Source of the DNA: an uncultured SAR86 cluster bacterium
GTDB taxonomy: Bacteria > Pseudomonadota > Gammaproteobacteria > Magnimaribacterales > D2472
Assembly: GCA_902632555.1 (NCBI GenBank)
Contig: CACPCZ010000002.1
Span: 1-64,000 of the forward strand
Direction of reading: 5' to 3'
DNA: 64,000 nt
The notes under the pieces were generated by a model. That model was not told the origin of the DNA. It saw nothing but the letters and a program-made list of their open reading frames with translations, and did not search any database. Below, piece by piece: positions 35,700-46,230 of this stretch (positions within the stretch are counted from its first letter, which is position 1; each line of letters starts with the position of its first letter). Position numbers and translations under genes: made by a program.

Positions 35700-36450
35700 T
35701 ATTAAATATTATTGTATTTACCCCATTTAGCTCATTAGCATTTTTAGTAAAGTCAATTACCTCACCATTATATGTTCCTTTTACAGAATCAGCATTACCT
35801 ACAACAATTTTAAAAGGCATTTTCACAACTTTAGTATATATGTCTCCCGAATCAAATTGCTGAGCTTCAACTAAATAATCATTTATATAAAGCTCAATCC
35901 AACAACTATCTGTAAAACTCAATTCGATGAGATTATTATCAATTATTTTTGTTTCAAGAGGCTCTAAAATAGGGAAATTATTAGAAACCATTTCCTCGAT
36001 TAACATATAATTTTCAATATCGGATATTTGATATATATCCTCTCTCAAATCAATATTTTTCTGAGAGATTTTGGAAAAAACAAATAAAAAGCTGATAAAA
36101 ATAATTATCATGACTGCAATAACTATTTTTCTCTGTGTTTTTTTATTTAAAGAATATGAAAGCTTTATTTCAGTTTTTATTTTCTTAAATTTTTTACTGT
36201 TTAATTCGGTGAATAGATCAGGGAAATCGCAATCAATTTTTAAAAAATTTTTATATTTTTGAAAGTATGCTTTTGCAAACGCCTCTGAAGGGAATATTGA
36301 ATAATTTCCAGTTTCTATTGCTGAAATATATTCTTTATTTACAAATAATTTTGATGCAACGTCGTCTATTGTTAATTTCAATTCTTTTCTAAGATCTAAA
36401 AATTTTTTTCCGGTCTTTACTGATGTAGCAGATTTAAGATCTTTTCTCAT
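35692..36450 (-). CDS. rodZ: RodZ-like helix-turn-helix membrane protein
   Basis: HTH_25-like [53 protein letters not shown], one TM; between ispG and rlmN. Confidence 0.8.
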   Translation of the reverse strand: MRKDLKSATSVKTGKKFLDLRKELKLTIDDVASKLFVNKEYISAIETGNYSIFPSEAFAKAYFQKYKNFLKIDCDFPDLFTELNSKKFKKIKTEIKLSYSLNKKTQRKIVIAVMIIIFISFLFVFSKISQKNIDLREDIYQISDIENYMLIEEMVSNNFPILEPLETKIIDNNLIELSFTDSCWIELYINDYLVEAQQFDSGDIYTKVVKMPFKIVVGNADSVKGTYNGEVIDFTKNANELNGVNTIIFNND

Positions 36451-37529
36451 TACAAAGATTTATGTGATATTAATTTTTTACCTTTTATGGATTTTGTCAA
36501 ATTTCCCACAAGTTGACCACATGCAGCATCTACGCCATCACCCCTAGTTGTCCTCAAAGTTGTTATAAAGCCTTTATTAATTAAGAAAATTTTAAATGCG
36601 TGGATTATGTCATCGCTTGGTCTTTCGTAATTTGAGCCATCAAATTTATTAAATGGTATCAAATTAATTTTACATGAAAGATTTGATAGCAATTTAACGA
36701 GCCTTTTAGCATCATCAAGTGAGTCATTTATACCTTTTATAAGAATATATTCTATAGTTATATGTCTTCTATTTTGATGATTTTTAAGAAAATTTTTACA
36801 TGATTGAATAAGTAATTTTAGGGGATATTTTCTATTAATTGGGACAATTTCATCTCTCAATTTATCGTTAGAGGCATGAAGGGAAACTGCAAGTGAAACA
36901 TCAACAAAATCATTAATTCGCTCTATATTTGGAACAATTCCAGAGGTGCTAATAGTGATCTTTTTTCTTGAGAGCCCATATGCTTTTTGGTCCTTCATGA
37001 TTTTTGCTGATTCAATAACAGCATCAAAGTTTAAAAGAGGTTCACCCATCCCCATGAAAACAATATTAGAGATAGGTTCTTCATTATTATTATAAAAATT
37101 TGCAAGCCATAATTGGCCTATGATTTCGTCACTTCTCAAGTTTTGATCAAAACCCTGAGCGCCAGTTGCACAAAATGAGCATTGAAGAGCACATCCGGCC
37201 TGAGAAGATATACAAAGGGTCTTTCTTTTACCATCGGGTATTACTACCATTTCTACCATAGAGCCAGAATTAAGCTTAATCAAAAACTTCTTAGTGCCAT
37301 CATTTGAGGTGAATTCTTCTTCGATTTGAGGAGGTTTAACCTCAGCTATACTTCTTAAGTTTTTTCTCAGATCTTTATTAAGATCTGTCATAAATTCAAA
37401 GTCTAATATGCCTTTTTGATGAATCCATTTAAAAACTTGACTAGCTCTATATTTAGATTCTTCTAAATTTAAAAAAAAATCTTCTAAAGACTCAAGCGAA
37501 TAACCTAAAAGATTGATTTTTTTCTGCAA
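36450..37529 (-). CDS. rlmN: 23S rRNA (adenine-C2)-methyltransferase RlmN
   Basis: CISSQAGCALQCSFCATGAQGFDQNL; FMGMGEPLLNFD. Confidence 0.98.
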   Translation of the reverse strand: MQKKINLLGYSLESLEDFFLNLEESKYRASQVFKWIHQKGILDFEFMTDLNKDLRKNLRSIAEVKPPQIEEEFTSNDGTKKFLIKLNSGSMVEMVVIPDGKRKTLCISSQAGCALQCSFCATGAQGFDQNLRSDEIIGQLWLANFYNNNEEPISNIVFMGMGEPLLNFDAVIESAKIMKDQKAYGLSRKKITISTSGIVPNIERINDFVDVSLAVSLHASNDKLRDEIVPINRKYPLKLLIQSCKNFLKNHQNRRHITIEYILIKGINDSLDDAKRLVKLLSNLSCKINLIPFNKFDGSNYERPSDDIIHAFKIFLINKGFITTLRTTRGDGVDAACGQLVGNLTKSIKGKKLISHKSL

Positions 37530-37530
37530 A

Positions 37531-37956
37531 CTACTTAATTAATATCTCTTCATCATTGAAAAAATATTCAATCTCCCTTCTAGCACTGATAGGTGAATCA
37601 GAACCATGAACTGCATTCGCGTCGATGCTTTTTGCAAAATCAGCTCTAATAGTTCCGGGCTCAGCTTCTTGTGGATTTGTACTTCCCATTAACTCTCTAT
37701 TTTTTTGCACAGCGTCTTCACCCTCAAGAACTTGAATAAAAACTGGTCCTGAGGTCATAAATTTTTTTAAATCATTAAAAAAAGGTTTTCCATCATGTTC
37801 GGCATAAAACCCTGATGCCATTTCATCTGAGAGATGGATTAGTTTAGCTGCAACAACACACAGCCCATTTTCTTCAAACCTTGAAATAATCTTACCTATT
37901 AAGTTTTTTCCAACAGCATCAGGTTTTATGATGGATAAGGTCTTCTCTATTGCCAT
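37531..37956 (-). CDS. ndk: Nucleoside diphosphate kinase
   Basis: [24 protein letters not shown]...NAVHGSDS. Confidence 0.99.
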   Translation of the reverse strand: MAIEKTLSIIKPDAVGKNLIGKIISRFEENGLCVVAAKLIHLSDEMASGFYAEHDGKPFFNDLKKFMTSGPVFIQVLEGEDAVQKNRELMGSTNPQEAEPGTIRADFAKSIDANAVHGSDSPISARREIEYFFNDEEILIK

Positions 37957-37995
37957 AATTTTAGCCTCGCAAATAGAAGCTATTATATATTAATC

Positions 37996-38199
37996 TTATT
38001 GATATTCTTCAATCCAATGTGACTGAATGGCTTCTAAGATTTTTTCATTTGATTTTGATGGGTCACCAATAAAGTTGTCTAAACTACATATTTTTTTGTG
38101 GAGATCTGGAAAACTTATCCATTGAGGATCAATATCTGGAAATGAATCACAAAGCTCAATTGCAATATCATATACATCTAACCAATCTATTTTTTGCAC
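37996..38199 (-). CDS. iscX: IscX
   Basis: IDWLDVYDIAIELCDSFPDIDPQWISFPDLHKKI; downstream of fdx. Confidence 0.95.
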   Translation of the reverse strand: MQKIDWLDVYDIAIELCDSFPDIDPQWISFPDLHKKICSLDNFIGDPSKSNEKILEAIQSHWIEEYQ

Positions 38200-38540
38200 T
38201 AATGATCCTCAGAAACCATATTTATATTATATTTTGGAAGTTCAATCTCTATCTCTTCATCCTCTGGAGGAATTGCTTGACAGCTCAACCTGCTGGTCTG
38301 TTCAAGACCCCATGCTTTATCGAGCAGATCCTCTTCAATATCACTTGCATCCTCGAGAGAATCAAAACCCTTTCTGACTATGCAGTGACAAGTTGTACAA
38401 GCACATGACATTTCACAAGCGTGTTCAATTTTAATATTATGTCTAAGCGCGGCCTCACAGATGGTTTCATCTGGTAGAGTCTCAATTTCAGCCCCATCAG
38501 GGCAGATATCCTCATGGGGCCATATTCTTATCTTTGCCAT
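38199..38540 (-). CDS. fdx: [2Fe-2S] ferredoxin, ISC type
   Basis: HACEMSCACTTCHCIVRKGFDSL...SRLSCQAIP. Confidence 0.96.
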   Translation of the reverse strand: MAKIRIWPHEDICPDGAEIETLPDETICEAALRHNIKIEHACEMSCACTTCHCIVRKGFDSLEDASDIEEDLLDKAWGLEQTSRLSCQAIPPEDEEIEIELPKYNINMVSEDH

Positions 38541-38544
38541 TTAA

Positions 38545-38886
38545 TTAAACTGTAAAACTTTCGCCACATCCGCAAACGGCTTTTGCATTTGGATTCACAA
38601 ATTTAATGCCTTTGTTTAATCCATCATCTACGTAATCAACTAAACTACCTTTCAGAAATTCAAGACTTTTTGTGTCAACAAAAATATTGAAGTCTTGTTG
38701 TCTAAAAACTAAATAATCTTCAGAAATTTCATCAACAAAATCAAAGGTATACTCGTAACCTGAACAGCCAGCCTCTTTAACACCGATTTTAATACCCTCA
38801 CCTCTGCCACGTGAATTAAGCATAGCTTTAAAATGACCCAGAGCACTCTCAGAAAAGTTTAGTTCTTCTGGGTTAAAGGTAGTCAT
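38545..38886 (-). CDS. iscA: Iron-sulfur assembly protein IscA
   Basis: KEAGCSGYEYTFDF...NPNAKAVCGCGESF. Confidence 0.95.
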   Translation of the reverse strand: MTTFNPEELNFSESALGHFKAMLNSRGRGEGIKIGVKEAGCSGYEYTFDFVDEISEDYLVFRQQDFNIFVDTKSLEFLKGSLVDYVDDGLNKGIKFVNPNAKAVCGCGESFTV

Positions 38887-38890
38887 GATT

Positions 38891-39295
38891 TTATTGTTTT
38901 GCTTCGTAATCCTCTATTGCTTGCCTTATTGAATCTTCGGCCAGAACAGAACAATGAATCTTTATAGGAGGTAGTTCTAAAGCTTCTACAATTTCAACAT
39001 TTTTTATTGCCTTTGCTTCTTCAAGAGTCATGCCAATAAGCATATCCACTAACTCACTGGATGAAGCTATTGCTGATCCACATCCATATGTTTTGAATTT
39101 AACGTCCTTAATTACGTGAGTATTGCCTTTAGGTTCGCACTTTATCTGTAATTTCATAACATCCCCACAAGCAGGAGCACCAACCATTCCTGTCCCAACA
39201 TTAGTCTCTTTAGGATCAAACCTGCCAACTTTAAATGCCTCAGGGTTATTTAAAGTATTCTCAAATTTTTCTACAACTTTCTTACTATATGCCAT
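38891..39295 (-). CDS. iscU: Iron-sulfur scaffold IscU
   Basis: VGAPACGDVMKLQIK...YGCGSAIASSS...LPPIKIHCSVLAEDSI. Confidence 0.98.
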   Translation of the reverse strand: MAYSKKVVEKFENTLNNPEAFKVGRFDPKETNVGTGMVGAPACGDVMKLQIKCEPKGNTHVIKDVKFKTYGCGSAIASSSELVDMLIGMTLEEAKAIKNVEIVEALELPPIKIHCSVLAEDSIRQAIEDYEAKQ

Positions 39296-39304
39296 ATTTT
39301 TCTC

Positions 39305-40525
39305 CTAATGCATATTCCATTCAACTTCGTCTAGGTCAATGCCATCTAAATGCATTTCCCAAAGTGGCGAGAGTTCCCTCAATCTATGCACAACATTACC
39401 GAGGATCTCAAGAGTGTTATTTACATCGTCATCGCTTGTAAACCTTCCAAATGAAAATCTTATGGAACTATGAGCTAACTCATCTTTTCTTCCTAATGCT
39501 CTCAACACATATGATGGTTCTAGACTTGCAGATGTGCAAGCAGACCCTGACGATACAGCTATATCTTTTAAGCCCATAATGAGAGATTCACCCTCAACAA
39601 AATTAAAACTAATATTTAGAATATTTGGAACTTTATTTTTTAAGTCACCATTGATATAAACATGGTCAATTTCTTTTACTTTATCAAGAAATTTTTTATG
39701 AAATTTATTAACTTTTAAAAGATCTTCTTTCATTTCAACTTTTGCAATTCTAAAAGCTTCGCCCATACCTACAATTTGATGAGTGGCAAGTGTTCCAGAA
39801 CGCATACCTCTCTCATGTCCACCCCCATGAATCAACGCCTCTAATCTGACTCTTGGCTTACGACGAACATACAAGGCGCCAATGCCTTTAGGTCCATATG
39901 TTTTGTGCGCTGAGAATGACATTAAATCAACAGGCACGTTTGATAAGTCAATTTCAACTTTTCCTGTACTTTGAGCGGCATCTACATGAAAAAAAGCACC
40001 ATTATCTCTAACAATTTTTCCAATCTCATTGAGATTATTAACTGTGCCCAATTCATTATTTATATGCATGACTGATACTAAAATAGTTGTATCTTTTATA
40101 GCAGCTTTTACAGCTTGAGGGCTTATTATTCCTCCTTCATCAGGATCTAGGTATGTTACTTCAAAACCCTCTCGTTCTAATTGTCTGCATGGATCAAGAA
40201 CAGCCTTATGTTCAATTTTAGATGTAATTATGTGATTGCCTTTAGTTTTATAGAATCTTGCAACGCCTTTTATTGCTAAATTATCTGCCTCAGTTGCTCC
40301 AGAAGTCCAAACAATCTCTCTTGGATCGCAGTTTACAAGATTAGCAACATGGGATCTTGCTTCCTCAACAGCCTCGTCAGCTTTCCATCCAAATCTGTGT
40401 GATCTAGATGCAGGATTACCAAACTCACCCTCAGGGGTAAGGAACTCCATCATTTTGGACGCAACTCTTGGATCAACAGGTGTTGTTGAAGCGTAGTCCA
40501 AATAAATTGTAGATTGTGTGCTCAT
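39305..40525 (-). CDS. iscS: Cysteine desulfurase IscS
   Basis: [16 protein letters not shown]...[18 protein letters not shown]...[22 protein letters not shown]. Confidence 0.99.
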   Translation of the reverse strand: MSTQSTIYLDYASTTPVDPRVASKMMEFLTPEGEFGNPASRSHRFGWKADEAVEEARSHVANLVNCDPREIVWTSGATEADNLAIKGVARFYKTKGNHIITSKIEHKAVLDPCRQLEREGFEVTYLDPDEGGIISPQAVKAAIKDTTILVSVMHINNELGTVNNLNEIGKIVRDNGAFFHVDAAQSTGKVEIDLSNVPVDLMSFSAHKTYGPKGIGALYVRRKPRVRLEALIHGGGHERGMRSGTLATHQIVGMGEAFRIAKVEMKEDLLKVNKFHKKFLDKVKEIDHVYINGDLKNKVPNILNISFNFVEGESLIMGLKDIAVSSGSACTSASLEPSYVLRALGRKDELAHSSIRFSFGRFTSDDDVNNTLEILGNVVHRLRELSPLWEMHLDGIDLDEVEWNMH

Positions 40526-40960
40526 CTAATTTATCTCTCTAACCTTAATATATGGGCTATTATTTGATTCCACAAGGCTATTTATAGTTATTTTTTCTAA
40601 ATATTCTTCGACTATGTTATTTAACTCATGCCATAAATCATGGGTGCTACATTTTTTTCCGTTGTGACATGCAGATGTACCATTACATTTGGTCGCATCT
40701 AAAACTTCGTCCACAGCATGCATGACTTCTTTTATAGAAATTTCAGAGGGATCCTTAGCATATAAGTATCCACCATTTCTGCCCCTAATGCTCTTAACAA
40801 TTCCAGCTATTCGAAGTTTCCGGAAAATCTGTTCTAGATACGTAAGCTCAATATTCTGATTGTTAGAAATATCGCTTAGCGAAACAGGTCCTGAAGACTG
40901 TAAAAAGCTTAGTTCAGTAAGTGCGCTAACAGCATATCTGCTTTTTGTAGTTAATCTCAC
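40526..40960 (-). CDS. iscR: Fe-S cluster regulator IscR
   Basis: [14 protein letters not shown]...[22 protein letters not shown] start. Confidence 0.97.
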   Translation of the reverse strand: MRLTTKSRYAVSALTELSFLQSSGPVSLSDISNNQNIELTYLEQIFRKLRIAGIVKSIRGRNGGYLYAKDPSEISIKEVMHAVDEVLDATKCNGTSACHNGKKCSTHDLWHELNNIVEEYLEKITINSLVESNNSPYIKVREIN

Positions 40961-40966
40961 GAATGA

Positions 40967-40994
40967 ATTATAAATACCCGACTATTTTAGTCAA
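40967..40994 (-). promoter_or_regulatory. iscR promoter with IscR type-1-like site
   Basis: Minus strand TTGACT-16 nt-TATAAT; CTTGACTAAAATAGTCGGGTATT resembles IscR autoregulatory sites. Confidence 0.75.
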
Positions 40995-41704
40995 GTTTCT
41001 ATATTCATGCCCAGCCTATCTGCGACTTGATGATAGGATTCAACAACGTCGCCAAGTCCTTGTCTGAAACGATCTTTGTCCATTTTTTTCATGGTCTCTG
41101 AATCCCATAACCTACAACCATCGGGCGTAAACTCATCAGCAAGCAGAATTTGGTCTTTATAGATTCCAAATTCAACTTTAAAGTCAACCAGTATCAGCCC
41201 GGAATCTAAGAAAAGTTTTGATAAGATTTCGTTAACTCTATATGTTTGTTTTTTCATGTCATCTATTTGTTCTTTAGTGGCCCATCCAAATGAAATAATG
41301 TGTTCATCATTTATTAATGGATCACCTAAATCATCGTCTTTTAAAAAAAATTCAAACAATGGATTCTCGAAAATAAGACCATCTTCTGTCCCAAGTCTTC
41401 TGCATATTGACCCAGATGCTCTATTTCTGATAACACATTCTATTGGAAACATATCCAGTTTATAAACTAATGAGTCTGTGCTATCAATAACATCAATTAG
41501 ATGAGTTTCAATGCCGTTTTCTTTAAGGTGATTCATAATAAATGCATTGAATTGATTGTTAACTGCTCCTTTACCAAGTAATGCCTCTTTTTTCTTTCCA
41601 TCAAAAGCAGAAGTATCATCACTGAAGTGCATAACAAGATGATCTTCATTCTCGGTGGTGAACATTGATTTAGCTTTACCTTTTGTAATTTCCTTAATTT
41701 TCAT
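40991..41704 (-). CDS. purC: SAICAR synthase
   Basis: GKAKSMFTTENEDHLVMHFSDDTSAFDGKKK...EFTPDGCRLWD. Confidence 0.98.
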   Translation of the reverse strand: MKIKEITKGKAKSMFTTENEDHLVMHFSDDTSAFDGKKKEALLGKGAVNNQFNAFIMNHLKENGIETHLIDVIDSTDSLVYKLDMFPIECVIRNRASGSICRRLGTEDGLIFENPLFEFFLKDDDLGDPLINDEHIISFGWATKEQIDDMKKQTYRVNEILSKLFLDSGLILVDFKVEFGIYKDQILLADEFTPDGCRLWDSETMKKMDKDRFRQGLGDVVESYHQVADRLGMNIET

Positions 41705-41706
41705 AG

Positions 41707-42690
41707 TTAGCTCAAAGATTCGTTAATTTTTGAAATTAAATTTTCAGATTCGTCAATATTACCATCTTTTGATATTGCCCTGACAAATGTTTTATTATTT
41801 TCTTCTGTAATAATTATCTCAAATTCAGATTCCTCACTAATTATAATTTCTTCAGCATTTACTGTTTCAGTTCTGCCAAAAAGACCAAAAAGCCCACGCT
41901 CGTCTTCTCTTGCGAAACTTACATAAAAAATTCCGTTACTTCTATCTCTGTCATTTGTAACTATATTTGCTTCAACTAATGCTTTGCTAACAGACGACCA
42001 AGCCCTATCAAAGTTTAAATCCAAAGCGATTACAGTTTTACCGTCTTCAGTGAATATATTTGCCTTTTTCATTTCATTAAGATTTTGTGCTGCAAGAGAT
42101 GTACCTGAAAAGTTATTGATAGATTGGGCAAAATATTCAACTATTTTTGACATTTCATTTTGTAAAAATTCTGGATTACTTTTTATTGTTCCGTCAGCTT
42201 TATTAATTTGATAAAGAAATATTTCTGTTGAGGCCTCTTTAATTCCATGTTCAACACGCATTTGGAGTCTTGTATCTTGATCAAAATCTATATCAATTTG
42301 TCCATTATTTGGATTTGCATTAGTAACTTCATAAATAGATGTATCCCAGTAATTTTTAGATATAGGCCATGAAGTTGATGGTAAGGTTTCAATGTATATC
42401 CACATTAATTCACCAAGTCTGCGCAATTGTACTGAGCTATTTCCAGATGAGGAAAAAATTTGTCTTGGTTTTGGGACTTCAATTTGGTTATCTATACCAT
42501 CAAAATCTATTACAGGATAATGATTTTCAGCATTAATACTGTCAAGAGATCCCGGAAGCGATATTTCCTCTTCGATGACTTCATCTAAAAAGTCGTACTT
42601 TTTTTCAGGGAAGTATCCATCAGATCCTCCAAATGTTGAACATGAACAAATAAAAAGTGTAAATAATGTTACTGTTATATTCTTTTTCAT
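41707..42690 (-). CDS. bamC: Outer membrane assembly lipoprotein BamC
   Basis: Lipobox ICSCST; VPKPRQIF...; between dapA and purC. Confidence 0.88.
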   Translation of the reverse strand: MKKNITVTLFTLFICSCSTFGGSDGYFPEKKYDFLDEVIEEEISLPGSLDSINAENHYPVIDFDGIDNQIEVPKPRQIFSSSGNSSVQLRRLGELMWIYIETLPSTSWPISKNYWDTSIYEVTNANPNNGQIDIDFDQDTRLQMRVEHGIKEASTEIFLYQINKADGTIKSNPEFLQNEMSKIVEYFAQSINNFSGTSLAAQNLNEMKKANIFTEDGKTVIALDLNFDRAWSSVSKALVEANIVTNDRDRSNGIFYVSFAREDERGLFGLFGRTETVNAEEIIISEESEFEIIITEENNKTFVRAISKDGNIDESENLISKINESLS

Positions 42691-43580
42691 AACAATCCCA
42701 ATTTTAACATCTCATTATTTAATTTTTCATGAAATTTTTTATCAAGTTCTATTAATGGAAGTCTTAAGTTATTTTTGATCATATTCATTTTAAACAACAT
42801 CCATTTTGCTGGTACCGGATTAGATTCAATAAACAATAATTCAAATAAATCCTTATACTTTTCGATAATCTTTGTAGCCTTCTCTTCGTCGCCATTCATG
42901 ATAAGAGAACAGATTTCTGAAATTTTGTCAGGTACTATATTTGCAGCAACAGATATTACACCGTGACCTCCCAGTTTCAGTAACTTTATAAAAGACGGAT
43001 CATCCCCAGAGAAAACTGAGAAATCTTTTTCCAAAGAATTAGCCAAATTTATTAGATCCTTCATTCTTTGATTGTCATTAACTGCTTCTTTTATGCCGAT
43101 TATGTTTGGGTGTTGTGAAATTATCTCTACTGTCTCTGGTCTTAAGTCAATTGATGTTCTAGATGGGACATTGTACAAAATCTGTGGAATTTCAACTGAT
43201 TCTGCTATTTTTAAGTAATGCTGAATAAGCCCTGCTTGAGAAGGCTTATTATAATATGGAGTAACTAGCATGCAGAAATCAGCTCCAACTCTTTTTGATT
43301 CCATAGTTGTTTCAATTGCTTGAGCAGTAGAATTCGATCCTGTACCAGCAATCACTGGAATTCGACCTTCTACATAATTAACAGTCTTTTCAATAACATG
43401 TATGTGCTCTTCAACTGATAAAGTTGCAGACTCTCCGGTTGTTCCTACTGAGACTATCCCACAAGTGCCCTGCTCAATATGCCATTCTATTAGATTAGAC
43501 AGCGTTTCATAATCAATTTCTCCACTTTCATGCATAGGAGTAATTAGAGCTACAATACTTCCATTTAAAGCTTGCATCAT
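42687..43580 (-). CDS. dapA: 4-hydroxy-tetrahydrodipicolinate synthase
   Basis: GSIVALITPMHESGEIDYETL...GTTGESATLS...YNVPSRTSIDL. Confidence 0.98.
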   Translation of the reverse strand: MMQALNGSIVALITPMHESGEIDYETLSNLIEWHIEQGTCGIVSVGTTGESATLSVEEHIHVIEKTVNYVEGRIPVIAGTGSNSTAQAIETTMESKRVGADFCMLVTPYYNKPSQAGLIQHYLKIAESVEIPQILYNVPSRTSIDLRPETVEIISQHPNIIGIKEAVNDNQRMKDLINLANSLEKDFSVFSGDDPSFIKLLKLGGHGVISVAANIVPDKISEICSLIMNGDEEKATKIIEKYKDLFELLFIESNPVPAKWMLFKMNMIKNNLRLPLIELDKKFHEKLNNEMLKLGLL

Positions 43581-43645
43581 TTCATAAATAGATAAAAAAT
43601 ATGACTATACACCATTTTGATTAATTTATTTAAAGGAAACACATA

Positions 43646-44113
43646 ATGTCAGACAAATTAGAAGGAAAAAAGTGCCCAAATTTTGAGGGAGAATGTACAA
43701 ACAACGTAAAGATCAATAACAAAGATTTAATTGGAAAAAATTTCATAATTTATTTTTATCCAAAAGATAGCACTCCAGGTTGTACAACTGAGGGACAAGA
43801 TTTCAGAGATAACTTTAAAAAATTTCAAAAGCTTAATACTGAAATATTTGGTGTTTCGAGAGATAGCATAAAGTCCCATGAAAATTTTAAAAATAAACAA
43901 TCATTTCCTTTTGAATTATTGTCTGATCCAGATGAGAAAGTATGCAAAGCTTTTGACGTGATGAAAATGAAGTCTATGTATGGAAGAGAATATTTGGGAG
44001 TCGATAGGTCAACATTTCTTATTGATGACAAAGGTATTGTTAGAAAATCATGGAGATCTGTTAAGGTGAAAGGACATGTTGCTGAAGTTTTAGCTGAGGT
44101 TGAGAACCTCTAA
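43646..44113 (+). CDS. bcp: Peroxiredoxin Bcp/PrxQ
   Basis: IIYFYPKDSTPGCTTEGQDFRD. Confidence 0.96.
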   Translation: MSDKLEGKKCPNFEGECTNNVKINNKDLIGKNFIIYFYPKDSTPGCTTEGQDFRDNFKKFQKLNTEIFGVSRDSIKSHENFKNKQSFPFELLSDPDEKVCKAFDVMKMKSMYGREYLGVDRSTFLIDDKGIVRKSWRSVKVKGHVAEVLAEVENL

Positions 44114-45081
44114 TAAATTTCAACATTTACATCATTTTTTTGAGAAATACTTCCTCTAATCATTCCATCAGTATTAAATGGCATAGCAATATTACCTTCT
44201 TTATCAATTGCAATAAGTCCTCCAAGAGCATTGATTGTCTTCAACTCATTTAAAATTTCCTCTGAAGATTCTGAGATTGTTTTATCCTGATACTCCATTC
44301 TTACACATACTTCTCTAGCTACTTGATATTTTATAAAAAATTCTCCGTGTCCAGTTGTAGATACTGCACAAACTCCATTTTGTGCCCAAGTGCCAGAGCC
44401 AATAATTGGCGAGTCTCCAACTCGACCTGGCATTTTGTTAGTCATCCCGCCTGTCGAAGTTGCAGCTGCCAAATCACCATTTAGATCAAGTGCGACCGCC
44501 CCAACTGTACCGATTCTATCCTGAACAATACTTTTATATGTTAATTTAGCATTAGCTTTTATTTTTCTAAGTCTTTTTAAATTTCTTTCTGAATAAAAGT
44601 AATCTTGGTCAACAATTATCTCGCCAATGCTCTTAGCAAATTCTTCAGCTCCATCTCCTACCAACATAATATGATTGGTTTTTTCAGAAACTTTTCTTGC
44701 TAATTTAATTGGATTTTTAACTTTTTTTACAGATGCAACAGCACCAGCAGATCTATCCCTTCCGTTCATAATAGATGCATCCATTTCTTGAATTTCATCA
44801 GAATTGTATACTGATCCTTTGCCAGCATTAAAAAGAGGAGAGTCTTCAAATTCTGAAACCACAAACTCTACTACATCCATGCTTGAGGCACCATTCTCAA
44901 GCATCTGATAGCCCTTAATAAGCGTTTTACTAACTTTTTGATTAATCATTTCTTTTCTTTCTTCGCTTATATTTTTCATTACGCCTGCTCCTCCATGAAC
45001 GGCAAGTGCAATATGATCAGATGACATTATTATTTGCGATTGAAATAAAGAAATTACAATTATTAAACAACTAGTCCTCAT
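44110..45081 (-). CDS. Isoaspartyl peptidase/L-asparaginase (Ntn hydrolase)
   Basis: LAVHGGAGVM...GTVGAVALDLNGDLAAATSTGGMTNKMPGRVGDSPIIGSGTWA; N-terminal signal-like segment. Confidence 0.95.
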   Translation of the reverse strand: MRTSCLIIVISLFQSQIIMSSDHIALAVHGGAGVMKNISEERKEMINQKVSKTLIKGYQMLENGASSMDVVEFVVSEFEDSPLFNAGKGSVYNSDEIQEMDASIMNGRDRSAGAVASVKKVKNPIKLARKVSEKTNHIMLVGDGAEEFAKSIGEIIVDQDYFYSERNLKRLRKIKANAKLTYKSIVQDRIGTVGAVALDLNGDLAAATSTGGMTNKMPGRVGDSPIIGSGTWAQNGVCAVSTTGHGEFFIKYQVAREVCVRMEYQDKTISESSEEILNELKTINALGGLIAIDKEGNIAMPFNTDGMIRGSISQKNDVNVEIY

Positions 45082-46141
45082 TGGTTAGCGCTGTTCCAGG
45101 CCATGAATTCCATACTGCCTTTATAAATGTTGCTAAGGGTATAGAAAAAAATACTCCCCAAAAACCAAACATACTCCCGAAAATAAACACAGCTAAGATA
45201 ATAATCACAGGATGAAGTTTTACCGCCTCAGAGAAAATTATTGGAACAAGTAGATTTCCATCTAAAAATTGAAGCAATAAATACAATCCAACCAATAAAT
45301 AAAACTGTGAGCCCAAACCAAATTGCAGTATTCCAATTATTATTATTGGTATAGTTACTGTAAAAGCTCCAATATAAGGTATCAATACTGATAGGCCTAC
45401 AAGAACAGATAAAAGTGCTGTGTATTTTAATCCAAAAGATGAGAACAAAATGGCAGCAGTAAATCCAACAATTAAAATTTCTAAAACTTTTCCTCTCACA
45501 TAATTACTAAGTTGAACATCCATTTCCTCCCAAACCTTTGAGAACATGTCTCTTTTTCCTGGAAGAATATTTGTTATACCTTCAACAATATTTTTTCTAT
45601 CAAACAAGAAAAAGAATACTAAAATTGGAAATAAGATTATGTATAAAAGAACAGTTATTGTGCTTTGTATTCCTGAAATAGATGACTTAACAAGGTTCTG
45701 AGTAATTGATGATATCTCAGAAGAAACTGCTTGAAAGAAGACAGATATTTGATCTGATGATACTAAGTCAGGAAACGCAGTTGGCATATTAGATACGAAA
45801 TTTAGAAATTCATTGAATAGTCTAGGTAAATCAAGAACAAACGACTGTAATTGCACATATATAAGAGGAATTAACCAAATAAACATTGCTGCACCAACAA
45901 ATATAAAAATCGTAAAAGACAAAATTAGTGCTAAAGATTCAGAAACATTGTAAGTTTCTATCTTCTTTTGCAGCCCAACTAAAAGATAAGCAACAATGAT
46001 ACTTATAATAAATGGTGTCAGCACAGCTGCAAAAAAATTCAACAAGATTAATGAGGAAAGTATTATTAATGAAAATACTATTGTTTCTTCATTATTAAAT
46101 ATTTTCTTAAATAAGTTGTTAATATGCTCAAACATTCCCAA
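45071..46141 (-). CDS. AI-2E family transporter (PerM-like)
   Basis: Multi-TM; SVLIPYIGAFTVTIPIIIIGILQFG...FWGVFFSIPLATFIKAV. Confidence 0.9.
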   Translation of the reverse strand: MGMFEHINNLFKKIFNNEETIVFSLIILSSLILLNFFAAVLTPFIISIIVAYLLVGLQKKIETYNVSESLALILSFTIFIFVGAAMFIWLIPLIYVQLQSFVLDLPRLFNEFLNFVSNMPTAFPDLVSSDQISVFFQAVSSEISSITQNLVKSSISGIQSTITVLLYIILFPILVFFFLFDRKNIVEGITNILPGKRDMFSKVWEEMDVQLSNYVRGKVLEILIVGFTAAILFSSFGLKYTALLSVLVGLSVLIPYIGAFTVTIPIIIIGILQFGLGSQFYLLVGLYLLLQFLDGNLLVPIIFSEAVKLHPVIIILAVFIFGSMFGFWGVFFSIPLATFIKAVWNSWPGTALTNED

Positions 46142-46230
46142 TATTATATAGAAAATTAGAGCAAAAATTGCATATTCTGATTATGTCTTTAAGGAATATA
46201 ATATAAACTTAATTTAATTATCTAGTTTAA

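Noticed and set aside
38142-38408. + strand 88-aa ORF across iscX/fdx
   Set aside because: Antisense to fdx and iscX, both recognisable.
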